Shown here piece after piece: positions 34,449 to 44,770 of a DNA stretch of 64,000 nt. Each line of letters opens with the position of its first letter. Position 1 is the stretch's first letter. The stretch covers positions 45,470,267 through 45,534,266 of the forward strand of contig CM055110.1 of NCBI GenBank assembly GCA_029204225.1, in the 5' to 3' direction. Both the position numbers and the translations under genes were made by a program. The stretch is from Diphasiastrum complanatum (lineage: Eukaryota; Streptophyta; Lycopodiopsida; Lycopodiales; Lycopodiaceae). Below the pieces are notes generated by a model that was not told the DNA's origin, ran no database searches, and worked only from the letters and a program-made list of their open reading frames with translations.

Positions 34449-37400
34449 ACAAAATTGGCAAATGTATGAAATAACAATATAGAAAAGAGAGGCTTAGTCT
34501 TACATACTTGCAATTAAGGACTTCCCCGGACTTTGAATAACCAAGATTGCTCAAAAGCACAATATTGTTCTTATCCAAAGCCTCCTTGATTCGAGCAACT
34601 TCTATCTTCTTTACTTCTCCTGTTGCCCCAAAGTCAGTTCCATTGACCACACCCCTCCGCTGCATATGTAAATGATTAACCGTACATGCTGCACATTAGC
34701 CTAACCTGAAGTTTCTCATTGTTTCAAAAGTCAAATAGCTAAATTTTCATAGGCCTACCACACCTGCCAGGAGGGTGGTCAAAATACTACAGCACATGAT
34801 TCCGAATATGTGCAGACAGGTAGTATAAGGTTGATTATATGAAGCAGGACTCTTCACCATTGGCGTTGATGGAGTAGTATGCTTTACCTTTGCAGAGACT
34901 AGATTTCCACTTGAGACAATCCCACCAGCCTCATGCCAGCGACCATTTTCTCCATGGCGACGGAGGGGAACAATCGAAGGTCCGCGGGAAAGTTTTGCTT
35001 CTATGTCGACATGAATTCGTCCTGCCGCCTCCTTACAAGCCTCCAGTGCATGGGCATCTGTTACTCTGTATGCTCCAACATATTTTGGCTCACGATCTGG
35101 CATCCATCACTAGGATGTTAGAACTTCTAGTACACATTTCCTGGATCTTATAAAACAAGCATTTCACAATCATGACAGGTCATCCAGTTAGTAGAAGGCA
35201 TGCACACATTAAATATCGTTCATTAGAAACAAAAAACGGACAACTGTATTCCACACCTGTGCTATGATGTAGTAATGCTAGCCATGTTGCAATATACTTA
35301 TATATATCCCATACAGCTGCACTGCCACGGGAACATTTTATTTATGCCAAATTGTTCATACCCTTATTGCCTCAAAACATTCAGTCCTAAAAGATACAAT
35401 CTTTATAACCACTACGAGCTGTATGAATTAAATTTTGTTATCCTTATCCTGCTCTGTTTCAGGCAATTGCTACATAATACCATGCTGTAGATGTGCTGCA
35501 CACCATCCCTTGGGGGTGCAACAAACACCACTTAAATGGATGAAGAATTAGAGTGAAATATCGTGGAGAGAAACAGACACACACACACATACATGGTCGA
35601 GCCACCCTTTTGACAGCCAGTGTCTAGACCATCTAATGATTGCCTTAGAATGTGATTTTCTTTAGCCTCGTTAGTGCCTTATCCAAGAGCTCCCACCCAT
35701 CATTGGTTATTGACTCACTACACATTTAGGACTCACAGGCCCAAGACTCGTACTTATTGACTGGACCGGTTATTATCTTTATTGACAGGCAGTATTGGGC
35801 CTATGGGCTAAGAGCACAGTACTTGTGCATATGGCTGCTCATGTCCACAGTTTGGGCCTTTTCAGAAGGGGCGCAGATTGACCTGACTTGCTCTGCAAGC
35901 CACGACTACTTTGTATAGATAGCAGTACTTTCATAACTTCCATAGCAATGTTTTGAGTTACTCGAGTCCTTTGTAGGAGGTTAATTGCTCTTCTGAATCA
36001 GCTATTGACCACATTTGACAATCTGCAGGATTCTTAGTTGCAGATTGCTATTTTTTTCCATCTATTATCATATAGTGTTTAATGTGATGCCATAATTCTG
36101 ATTGGAATCATAACTTCGCCCTCTGGATCAGCCAGGCAATGGCTGGACCTCCACACAACATCCCCCACAATGAGGCGGCTCCTCCAAATAGCAGCTCACA
36201 ACCCTTTCTTTTTGTTTTAAAGCTGCAGTTTGAATGAAGCACTTACTTCTCCTAAAAGTTTATGAAGTATGAAACACTTCTTTAATGCAGCAGATTCTTA
36301 CTACTATAAGGTTAGAATCTAGAGCATCAAATCATGTATTAGTCCAATCAGCACTTATCCACTTGAACTACTAGCATGGAGGTGCAGATTACCAATATGC
36401 ATCACAAGATTAGAGTCTCTCGTTAGAATGCAGGTACAAAATCATTGTTATTATCAAACATTTAAAACATTGCTGAGCTTTATTAGATGTTCTTTTAGGG
36501 TTTTGACCAACTAATATGTTGGTTTAGCAGTCTGGAAATTGCAAAAGACTGTTTTTTGCACCTCTCCCCTACCCAAATTCAAGCAATGAATTGACAATGT
36601 TAATGTCTTGATCTGGGCCCCTAGGGATGGTTATATTGCCTCAAGGTCTTGAATCAATCCAAGAAACAGCAACAACGTTGTATTTCATTGAAAGGGGCCC
36701 CGAAATCCAGGGCTTTTTTCCACGTGTGAACCCTAAGAAAAAAATTAAATGAAAAAAAACTCCTGCATGCTTAAATCTATGGTTCCTTCTTACAATTATG
36801 GGGCTGCTCTGTGAACTATGGCCATGTTCTATTACCAAATTATTCATTAAAATTTAGATAGTTTAGAATCTGTAATATGTATTATGTTGGCAAGGTCGTC
36901 ATTTACTAGTTTATCCTAGAAGAGATGAACACTGGTTACAAAACCTGACTGTGACTGTAGCAGTTCGTTTGTTCATATGCACATCTCCACAGTGACTCAC
37001 TTTAGCAACTTAAAAGAATTGAATTCTCAGCCAGATCTGGTGTTCCCAATGCATAGAACCCACGGTTCCCAGAACCGTGGGTCCTGGGAACCGTAAAAGG
37101 AACTGTACCATGTTCCTTGAACCATAGTACGGTTCCTCTATTTAATTAAATAAATAATAAATTGATTGATTGATTAATTAATTACCAAATTCAAAGATTG
37201 CCAAGATGATTTCATAGATTTCACAGATGATACAGATTTCACATGATTTCACATACGTCAAATCATCGATGATACATCTGTGACAAATGATGTGAAATCT
37301 GTATCATCGATGATTTCAGATGTAAAATCTGTATCATCGATAATTTGACAGATGTGAAATCATCTGAAATCATCACTGATTTGACAGATTTCACAGATTT

Positions 37401-40400
37401 CACATGATGTACAGATGATTTCACAGATGATACAGATAATTTGAGTCATTTGACAGATGATTGACAGATTTCACAGAATTCACAGATTTTTTTGGCCCTT
37501 TTCTTGCATATTTTTGGGTTATTTTTGGGGGGGGAACTAAAAAAAAAAATTAATTAATCAGTACGGTTCACCACGGTTCTGGGCAAAAAAATTTAAGAAC
37601 CGTACGGTTCACTGTACGGTTCTCAGAACCGTGGTGAACCGATAACAGTTCATTAATTCTATGTCCCAATGTTATCTTTGAGACAGGCAATATTTTCCGA
37701 GTGACTTATAAGTTTTATTGGTGCTAGACATGGTGCAATTGAACCTTGCTACTTGTGAAACACTCACTGGTTCTTGGATTTTTTAGTTCATTGAGTACCC
37801 CTATTCATATGTTTCCTGAAAAATTAAGGCAGAAAACTTTCAGTCCTTCAACATTATCTAGAATACTCTGTTGAAGGTCATGGTGAACAATGAACGAAAT
37901 AAAAGTGCATTTTTGGAACATTTTGTACTCCTTAAATGTTGTTTTTTCCACCCCAACACACTGTTTAACAAAAACAACATTCCGATCCGGAAGCTCCCAG
38001 ATCCCAGAACCGTTCTGGAACTTGCATTCCCGAACGCTCCCAGAACGCAGCATTCCGGAACGCAGTGCATCTACGGGCCGCTCAACGTAGTCACCGTCGC
38101 TACTTGGTATCCAATTTCCACTTCCTCCAAATGATGCTCCGTTACAAAATCTTCCCTTTTATTAGAGGCCAGAGATGCTATCACACACACACACACAATA
38201 GCATTTGCAATAGTCATTAAGCATATATAGTATGTCAAGTTTAAGGAAAGACGGGATGTCCTCCAATAATGTTCAAAATCATTCTCAAACTAATAAGTGG
38301 ATTTCCACATTATGGGCCCTATTATACTATCCAAAAGTTGAGCCTAGCTACTTATCGACTACGCATGTGATATCAATCAGTTACGAGCTGCTAGTGGTGC
38401 AAATGAGGATCATAATTCTACGCTTCCATGTGATCTTGATTCTTGAACTCCCATTCCATCTTGAAAATATACTTGGCGCTTAAGCAAGCAATTTTTGCAA
38501 TTAAGAGTTATTGATTGGCTTTTTTCTAGCAAAAGCCCAAAAATCCAAGAAAATTGCCTAAAATAATGAAAGACTTCTTCAGTATAGCCATTTACCAATT
38601 AGCAAGTCGAGTAGAAGTACTATGAAAATTAGAGCTTGAATTTACATATAGTAGCTTGCATCTAGTTTAGCACTTTTGACATATATCTTCATTTTGGATC
38701 ATACATGAAGTAAAAAAATAAAGAAATCCTAGTCCACCCAACTTTTTAGCACATTTTAAGCAAGTCTTCCACTTCATTTTTCAAAGCATCAACTAGTCTA
38801 TGCTAGGGTTGTAAGATCTCACAAACCAGGACTAAGGAACAGCCAAAGTAAGACAAGTGTTATAACACTCATCAATTTAAGTTTGGTGAAGTGAAACTTA
38901 CTCTTCTCTCTTAGAAGTTCATCTATTTGAATTTGAGATCCTGGGATGACCACCAACTTAATTCCTAGCCCATGTAGAAGTGATATATCCTGCAAAAAAA
39001 CATTTCACTGATGGATATAATTGTACTAAACAAAAACTCGTGAATACGATGGATTGAATTTATCGAAATTTGCATCATATTGAACTGTTCTATTTGTATG
39101 TCCAAATCATCAAGGACAATAATTCCTCACTTGCATGCTAACTGAGAATCTTGATTAGACAATAATGTGTCGGTGCCAAATTTCTGTTTTCAAATGTGTT
39201 GTTCACCTCGTTCTTGGCATCCTCAATCTATCCAAGCAAGCTAAGCAATGTGATATCCAAAAAAAAACCTCTTATTCTGATTAGCTTGTTTTAAAATGGC
39301 AAAAACTATCATGGGACTGAACCACAGCCTCAATCAAAAGAAAAGGTAATATCCTTTGGAATTAAGCAGCCATTGATTTTTGCTGATAATATTTCACACA
39401 AAAATCCATATTTTGATTGTAATAATTACTATTGAATATTATTATTTGTATGTCATTGGCAAGTTTTTTCAGGAGATAGTTGGTGGAAGCATTTGAGAGA
39501 AAAAAAAAATTTGCTTAAAGCAAAAACTAGTAGTCATTAGATACAAGAATCTGACCAAAACGTTAAGGGGGCCTCTCCAAGAAGAGATTACAAGAACTTT
39601 AGGTGATACAAAGTGAGCGGTGCAAAGTTGGTGGGGAACAAGAACAAGGGATTGTCCATACCCTCATACATGAATGTTTCCTACAGGGGGGGAAGGAACA
39701 CTCCCAGTTATCACAATTACTGTTACAAAACTTTTAGAATGAAAATTTTCATAATTTAGTTCTTAAAAAAAAACAAGGTAGAATAATAGAAGTGTAGAAT
39801 AATAGGGGCCGGGAGAGAAAAAATATCAAGGTCAAGAGGGAAAAGACTGGGCTGAGAAGGAAATAAATGGGCCTAGCACTCAGGCTACTCAAGGAACAAG
39901 CGAGAGGCTAGAGCAAGCTAGGAACATGTGGAAATTTCGCCTTGCAAGAGGAGTGTCCTCCATTCTTGAGTTGAGGGCCAAGTGGAAACAGTGTTCCACC
40001 TTCTGGGGGAAGCTAGGAACTAGTTCCTTGGCTACTATGGCACAATGGGTCTAAAATTGTCCACGGCCATCATGATCTGAGACAAAAAAGTACAAATAAA
40101 GTTCTATACTCGAAATAGGAGTTTCACTACCAAGATAGACAAGAATCTACAGGGAAGACTGAAGAGGGTGTTGTAGAAGACAAGGTTGAGAAAAATATAG
40201 CATAAAACAATAATCATAGAGGAATACTTGTGAAGTTCCTAGTATGTTGTTCATGCATGACAGTGGTTACAGAAGTAAATTATACAATCAATGCTCCCAC
40301 TACCTTTTATATAGCCACAATCACATCCTGGGTACTCGCTGTAAACAATCATAACCTCAGATGTTTTAAACAAAGCATAAAGGTTAGATGTTATTCATGC

Positions 40401-43400
40401 AAGACACTGGTTACAGAAGTATATTATACAAATAAGCATAAAACCTGAATAGTAGTGGCACAAGTGGTGCACTAACTACCTTAGAAAGAATGACTTGGGG
40501 GTTGGGAGGTCCTGCTCCAAGGCCCTTCCGCCGGTGCAAGGGCTGCGGAAGGATCTTCCTCTACATAAAATAAAGCCTTTAGTTTTTTGTTTTTAGATTT
40601 AAAATAATGAGCTGGCAGGACGGAAGGTTGCGTAATCTATTTTGTTTTGCAGTTACGATGTAGAATTCTGGCAAGGGAGGTTGCACTAATCCCTTCAAAA
40701 ACACTGAGGCGCTGATTTACTATAGTAGCTACTACCTTGGAAAATATGATGTGATAGCTAATAGCATTCCCTAAAAAGGTTTTAAGACATTCACGTACAA
40801 CTAAAAAATCATCAAATAAATTCAAAAGCTCTTTCATAGAAATTTTTGCCATCGAATGTTGAATCTCTTGTAACATCATCTTTATTGGTGACAGAAAGCT
40901 ATTTTTAATAATAGCAATGGAATGTTAGCTTCCTTAGAAAACTGATGATAATTTCCAAACCTATGTGACCCTTTGTTGGGCAATCAAGGCAATGATTCTA
41001 AAACTTTTGTCCAGCAGATTATATGGAGAACTTCAATAACAATCTTCTAGATGGATCCCCAAAGGCAATCACTACATTGGAATATCACACATCTAGCATG
41101 AGCGTCCATTGAAATAGATAAAAGAAGGTATTTCAGAATATGCAGGTCTACACCCCGAGTTATTATCTTAGTTGCATATATCTCAATGAAGTTTTTTCTA
41201 GGAGCTGGAAGTACAATATGCAGATAAAGAATAAGTCTACCCCACTTACTCTTTCTAACTCTTTTAATTTGTGGTCATGGCTTCAAAATTTTGAAGCGTC
41301 TATGAGATGACAGGCATTCGATAGAAAGGAGAACATCAGTTGTCATGTTGCAACTGACGAAGTTTTCTTGAAACAGTTTTGAAGTCAAATTTGGGATCTA
41401 CTATACGCAAAAAAACCTACTTCAAGTTTAACACTGATGCAAACATAGTCCAATCCACTTGACTGATTTGCACATGCCAGCAAGCTCAATAATCATCTTG
41501 CCTTTCCAAGTAACTACACTTTTTGTACTCAATTCTACTTATGTATGCTAGTTTCCTACAAAGAGGCTTACTAAGGCCTGAATCATTTTATCCATCAATA
41601 AACACTTAATAAGCCAAAATAACTAACACTCGCTCAAAAGCTCCAATGCATGTTTCTACATTTTCAGATTTTTTAGCATCTTCATCCAACAGTGTTTTCT
41701 CCTGATGAAACTGCTTGACACAGAATCTTCTATTCAACTCAACGCCCAAAACCTCTCACCCCCCTTTTTTTATTGAAAAGTTTTCTGAAGTTAAGAAGAG
41801 AAAATGCATCTTGGTTTCCAAGGGGGGCTTCAGGCTGGGACCAAAGAAGCTTCGGATACCAAGCTAACAAACTGAGCCAACCCTGTTGGATTAAGAACAG
41901 AAAATGGCAACTCTGAGTACAAAAAGCATGGAAGCAGAGGATTGGTACTGCAACAGTGCAATAGCAAAAAATTTAAAGAGCACTTTCTGAAAATTACATC
42001 TATGGAAATCAAGCATAAATAACCAAAACTGTTTTATATCTGGACAACAACTTTATTGAAATACATGCAACATAGGCGGTGTAATATTTTAGTGCTTCTT
42101 AACCAGACGATACAGCTTTGCCTGGTGCAAGAAGTAAAGATTCAGTACCAGATATACTGCTCAATAAGGGGAAACTCGTCAACTATAATTACTAATACTT
42201 ATAAGTTTTAGAAGACAGTGACGCTTTTCTTCCTAGATACTTCATGGAGATTATCTTCAGTTTATTACTGTAAATTGCAAGCATATCTTAAATCATTAGT
42301 TACCAAAAAAATCAATACATAACCTTGTGATACCTGCAGTGGAGCTACTAAGATATTTCAATTGGTCCTTCAATCTAGATCACCATGAATTGCAAGAATG
42401 GGAAACACTCAAGGCGGCCTTTTATCATGGATCAAGATAAGATGCTCCATGGAAGTATTTCACATAATAGAACCAAATTCGTGGGGTCCTAAAGAAAACT
42501 TGCACAATCCCCATGAATTGCAAGCTAAGACAAGACAACATTCTATGATCTGCTCAGATCTGATAATGAAGAGGATCTAAGACTCACATGAAAGGTTCAT
42601 AAATGCTAATAGTAAGTCAAAACGACCAAGCTGGATCTCAATTTCAGAAATCCTATGAACATTTCATTGTATAGCATCAGATCACAGCTGGCCTTCAGTT
42701 TATCCCAGGCATCCGATCAATTCCTGGCCAATGCAGATTATTAAGAATAAAAGAACCGCATAATGTAGGCTTCTATTGGAATGTTAGGCTGCACATAATT
42801 TAGCTGATGGAGAGCTTGCAGAACCAAAGGCCTCAACCTAGTAACTGAGACTTAAGAAGAAGAAAACGCCCCTTCATAGTAAGATAAAGCAGCTATCAGG
42901 TAGAACATAAGAAAAGTTGGCTGTATTTCAGTAAACTTCTAAACTGTAACAAAATACTTTATTGTCAGAGCTGCGGCGTGGTGTTCAGAAAAGCTCTTGT
43001 GAAGAGTAATTATAAATAAAGAGTCCTCCAATGATTGGCATGAGTACTTCTCATCCTCTGCTTGAGGTCGGGATTTTTATGCAATTAGCTTCACAAATGA
43101 GAACATACAAGAGAAAATCTACCTGAAGAATGCTATCCAGCACGTATCGCTTAGCTATGACCTCGCCAGGAATGACAATAACGAATGTGCTTCCACGATG
43201 CCGGTGGATGTATGGCCATGTCTCACGAAACCAGTTCACAAACTGATCCTGATTCTGCAATATATGGCTCTCGGATGAAACAGAATCTCCAGACTCTGGA
43301 TTGCTCAAGCAAATCCAACTCAAATTCGTCCTCCCAGAGTCAGTCACGCTCTTTTTTATTGAAACTGATCTTCCAGAATCAACATCATCAATGAAGCTTC

Positions 43401-43821
43401 GAGAGCGGTCAAGTCTACGAGCAGTTCTCAGTCGCCGGCCATTTTCAGAAGATCTCCACATAGGAAGAGCAGTTCTCGATTGCCCGCCATTTTCTAAAGA
43501 TCTACACACAGAAAAGGCAGTTCTCAATTGTCCACCATTTTCTAAAGATCTACACATAGACAGTAGCCCGCCATTATCAGAAAATCTACCCACTCGAGAA
43601 GATCCACACTGAAAAACTGAAAAATCTTTACAATTCAGATGCTCTGCACAGATATCAACAGTTTCAAGATCCAGAATCCTTTCATGCACACCACATTTGG
43701 CATGAAAAGCACCACTGACAAAAGCGGCCATGGCGGATGAAATCCTGGCACCTTTGAGAGCATTATCACAACCGAAAAGGAGCAGCAATAAATAGGCATC
43801 TCTCGGCCCTGGGGCCTGCAT
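26806..43821 (-). CDS. NAGS: N-acetylglutamate synthase, ten exons (gene span)
   Basis: NAGS makes N-acetyl-L-glutamate from glutamate and acetyl-CoA, the first step of ornithine/arginine synthesis, in plants normally in the plastid with feedback by arginine. Ten exons joined at GT-AG sites give 2223 bases, an exact multiple of three (740 residues), and every junction keeps phase: 43821-43123, 38989-38902, 35096-34888, 34659-34508, 32620-32152, 31944-31847, 28949-28838, 28670-28511, 27327-27255, 26968-26806. The amino-acid-kinase-like domain covers about residues 194-570 (FVNWFRETWPYIHRHRGSTF; GGEERLSRTYGYLSEL). The GNAT domain covers about 572-740, with the acetyl-CoA loop RGRGVGDDLL. Arabidopsis NAGS is about 610 residues; the extra length here is a repetitive N-terminus and an insert in exon 5. 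Introns reach 4 kb and hold several mobile elements. The upstream start is uncertain (see exon 1). Confidence 0.93.
27255..27327 (-). CDS. NAGS: NAGS exon 9
   Basis: 73 bases: acceptor TGTGTAG, then DYLEKKAAKLGLDRIFLLTT and RTADW (last codon split), donor GTAAGC. Too short for most gene finders, but it is needed to join exons 8 and 10 in phase and is highly conserved in NAGS. Confidence 0.93.
28511..28670 (-). CDS. NAGS: NAGS exon 8
   Basis: Acceptor TTCTGCAG, then LLEELLSFTVVEKDGILIAC through NNEKCGEVAAFVVAKEWRGR and GVGDDLL, donor GTAAGT. 160 bases. It carries the acetyl-CoA-binding loop of the GNAT fold. Confidence 0.94.
28838..28949 (-). CDS. NAGS: NAGS exon 7
   Basis: Acceptor TCAAACAG, then DKDYIIRPAMAGDFPRIKYL and LQPLVESGTLVNRPSDQ, donor CAG|GTTTGG. 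112 bases, the start of the GNAT domain. Confidence 0.92.
29074..29424. repeat. Three tandem copies of a 117-base unit
   Basis: Units start at 29074, 29191 and 29308 (CAACCACTGTTCCATACGG) and are nearly identical: TACGG/TATGG, CACATC/CGCATC and a few other single changes. They lie in NAGS intron 6. Confidence 0.95.
29811..30498. mobile_element. hAT-like non-autonomous element with 8-base target duplication
   Basis: The 688-base insert is flanked by CTCAATAT at 29803-29810 and again at 30499-30506. Its ends are inverted: CTTAGAAGCCCGTTC on the left, and CTTAGTTGCCCGTTC on the right read in reverse. Both are followed by a GTTCCGGAAC-type palindrome. An 8-base duplication with short inverted ends is the hAT pattern. 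There is no reading frame, so it needs a transposase from elsewhere. Inside, two 30-base blocks (29964-29993 and 30002-30032) recur inverted at 30327-30356 and 30362-30391. It lies in NAGS intron 6. Confidence 0.8.
31114..31770. other. NAGS intron 6 remainder, nothing recognised
   Basis: The intron between exons 6 and 7 also contains this stretch. Short open frames here have no motifs and no splice-consistent place in NAGS. Confidence 0.5.
31847..31944 (-). CDS. NAGS: NAGS exon 6
   Basis: Acceptor CATAAAG, then GGVRRVQLVDATVEGALLLE and LYSRDGVGAMVS, donor AAG|GTATAT. 98 bases, the end of the kinase-like domain. Confidence 0.94.
32152..32620 (-). CDS. NAGS: NAGS exon 5
   Basis: Acceptor GTATGCAG, then TYEVATACAIALQADKLLCL, a low-conservation insert rich in Ser and Asn, and GFAIGGEERLSRTYGYLSEL to AFACR, donor GTACGT. 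469 bases, the longest internal exon. Confidence 0.95.
32640..33870. other. NAGS intron 4, distal part: nothing recognised
   Basis: No motif-bearing frame. The 194-residue plus-strand frame at 33121-33705 has no recognisable domain and ordinary intron-like base composition, so I do not call it. Confidence 0.5.
33886..33949. repeat. Compound TA/ATAC microsatellite
   Basis: TA repeats, then seven or so ATAC units, then a long TA run ending exactly at the presumed Helitron 3' end. Confidence 0.95.
33950..34446 (-). mobile_element. Helitron-like non-autonomous element
   Basis: On the minus strand the 3' end reads GCCCATCAACGACGGGC, a hairpin, followed by ACTCTTTACTAG and then T. This is the Helitron layout of a short hairpin about ten bases before CTRR, inserted before T, and the wording is close to common plant Helitron ends. 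The 5' end is proposed at 34446, where TCTCTCTC... begins after an A (Helitrons start with TC after A). The 5' end is less sure because a CT microsatellite could start anywhere. Length would be 497 bases, non-coding, in NAGS intron 4. It contains a hairpin formed by ATGCATCCTCCTCCC (about 34229-34243) and GGGGAGGAGGATGCAT (34279-34294). Confidence 0.55.
34395..34446. repeat. GA microsatellite
   Basis: About 26 uninterrupted GA units close to NAGS exon 4. Confidence 0.97.
34508..34659 (-). CDS. NAGS: NAGS exon 4
   Basis: Acceptor TATGCAG, then RRGVVNGTDFGATGEVKKIE through VLLSNLGYSKSGEVLNC, donor GTATGT. 152 bases, ending two bases into the next codon. Confidence 0.94.
34888..35096 (-). CDS. 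NAGS: NAGS exon 3
   Basis: Acceptor GATGCCAG, then REPKYVGAYRVTDAHALEAC through KLSRGPSIVPLRRHGENGRW to SAK, donor GTAAAG. 209 bases completing the codon split after exon 2. Strongly plant-NAGS-like. Confidence 0.93.
35110..37040. other. NAGS intron 2, left part: nothing recognised
   Basis: Ordinary AT-rich intron sequence, with no frame carrying a motif. Confidence 0.5.
37052..37663. mobile_element. hAT-like non-autonomous element with minisatellite core
   Basis: The 612-base insert is flanked by TCCCAATG at 37044-37051 and 37664-37671. Its ends are CATAGAA and TTCTATG. Near each end lie palindromic words built on GGTTC and GAACC (CACGGTTCCCAGAACCGTGG at 37071). The middle (37195-37490) is a degenerate array of GATTTCACA and GATGATACA words in both orientations. 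There is no reading frame. It lies in NAGS intron 2. Confidence 0.8.
37195..37490. repeat. Degenerate TTTCACAGATGAT minisatellite
   Basis: Repeated words TTTCACAGAT, GATGATACAG and TGTGAAATC in direct and inverted order, inside the hAT-like element. Confidence 0.85.
37700..38880. other. NAGS intron 2, right part with GC-rich patch
   Basis: Mostly featureless. 37980-38095 is a GC-rich patch with repeated CCGGAAC, CCCAGAACG and TTCCGGAAC words like the ends of the two hAT-like elements, so it may be a third, broken relative. A CA microsatellite lies at 38180-38199. Confidence 0.4.
38902..38989 (-). CDS. NAGS: NAGS exon 2
   Basis: Acceptor TTTTGCAG, then DISLLHGLGIKLVVIPGSQI and QIDELLREK, donor GTAAGT. 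88 bases, ending in phase 1. The sequence matches the start of the amino-acid-kinase fold of plant NAGS. Confidence 0.93.
39000..43120. other. NAGS intron 1: diverged repeats, no gene
   Basis: 4.1 kb with no supported gene. Bases 40247-40295 and 40395-40440 are a diverged duplication (GGTTACAGAAGTA.ATTATACAA). A GC-rich patch at 40515-40560 (AAGGCCCTTCCGCCGG) is like the patches at 44770-45030. Confidence 0.5.
43123..43821 (-). CDS. NAGS: NAGS exon 1 (transit region and start of kinase-like domain)
   Basis: 233 codons from the ATG at 43821 to the donor CTTCAG|GTAGAT. An in-frame TAG lies seven codons upstream, so this is the first usable ATG in the frame. It does not look like a classic transit peptide. 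An Ala/Met/Arg-rich frame starting at 44015 (MAMAMASSAFYPTRMAMAIR) overlaps it in another frame and would be a better one, so a missed short intron, a 1-base error or an upstream ORF is possible. Residues about 78-132 contain a repeated unit (CRSLENGGQLRTA). The last 40 residues are conserved NAGS sequence. Confidence 0.85.
43418..43600 (-). repeat. About 54-base in-frame repeat inside NAGS exon 1
   Basis: Three to four diverged copies, each coding for an 18-residue unit of the form MCRSLENGGQLRTAFSV, then VCRSLENGGQSRTALPM, then WRSSENGRRLRTARRL. The unit length is a multiple of three, so copy number can change without breaking the frame. Confidence 0.8.
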
Positions 43822-44220
43822 CGATGCAGCAATCCAACCCTACCCCGTAAGCTATGCTCCAGATAGGGACCACCAGCAGCAACAGGAAGCATAGACGCTA
43901 CTGCTACCGCTACCACTGCTGCCATTGCTATTGATAGTGCCGTGAATGCTGTTCTTCTGATAGCCATGGCCATGCGCGTTGGATAGAATGCAGAGCTCGC
44001 CATCGCCATCGCCATCGCTCGCCTCGCCCTCTACGAAAACTCCCTCACGCGCAAAAATAAAAAAAAGGCGTATTCCTTCGTCACTTGCGTCTTATCAAAA
44101 TCTTTTGAGGCACTTCTAGTTGGATTAGACGGTTGGGGGCACCCCCCCACCCACGCCCCCGCCCCCGCACGGGCTCGGGGGGCTTCCTTGAGCTCATAAA
44201 AACAAGGCACGCAACACACA

Positions 44221-44265
44221 CCCCCCCCCCCCCCCCCCCTTTATCTCTATTATTAAAGGGGGGGG
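44221..44265. repeat. Homopolymer C/G hairpin upstream of NAGS
   Basis: A run of 19 C (44221-44239) is followed by TTTA, a 10-base loop, and TAAAGGGGGGGG (44254-44265). This gives a perfect 12-base stem (44232-44243 with 44254-44265). It lies about 240 bases 5' of the 44015 ATG and would be in or near the NAGS promoter or leader. Confidence 0.8.
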
Positions 44266-44770
44266 TATAATTATCGAGCCCATGGGCCCCTCGGACTGTG
44301 CTTTCGATGTATGCACGTGAACTTTGAACTTTGAACCTTGAACTTTGAGGGGGCTGGCTAACCATCCTCCTCCCCTTTGTTTTGGGAATTTTTCTTAAGC
44401 ACCATGTTTTTACACGCTTCCACTCGACTCTCTTCCACGATTTGTTGTAAAAACGTGACATCGTTTGAATGTTTATGACTAACTTCAATGGTGTGAAGTT
44501 TTAGCTTGTAAAATAATATCCTTCTATGGTTTATGTAACTACGTGACAAGATCTGTGTGTTTATGACGATATCGAACGGTGTGAAGCTTTAAATCATAGA
44601 ATAACATCGTTAAGATAAATTATAATACACGATTAAGATAAGGTTGGAAAGGATTATGGATTGGATAAGGTGTGTTTGAGATGACATATAATGTGTGTTC
44701 AAAAGGCACCTTTTTCATCCTCAGGCCCATTGCAAAGAAGGTGCACTTTGGGGCTAGGGAAAGGTCGTCC

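Noticed and set aside
34256-34513. Frames reading (SL)n or (HT)n over microsatellites, also at 22306, 46485 and 47163
   Set aside because: These are translations of GA and CA repeats, not proteins.
37980-38095. A third hAT-like element with AGTGCAT flanks
   Set aside because: Seven matching bases occur at 37904 and 38061, but the ends between them are not inverted copies of each other, so I kept it only as a GC-rich patch.
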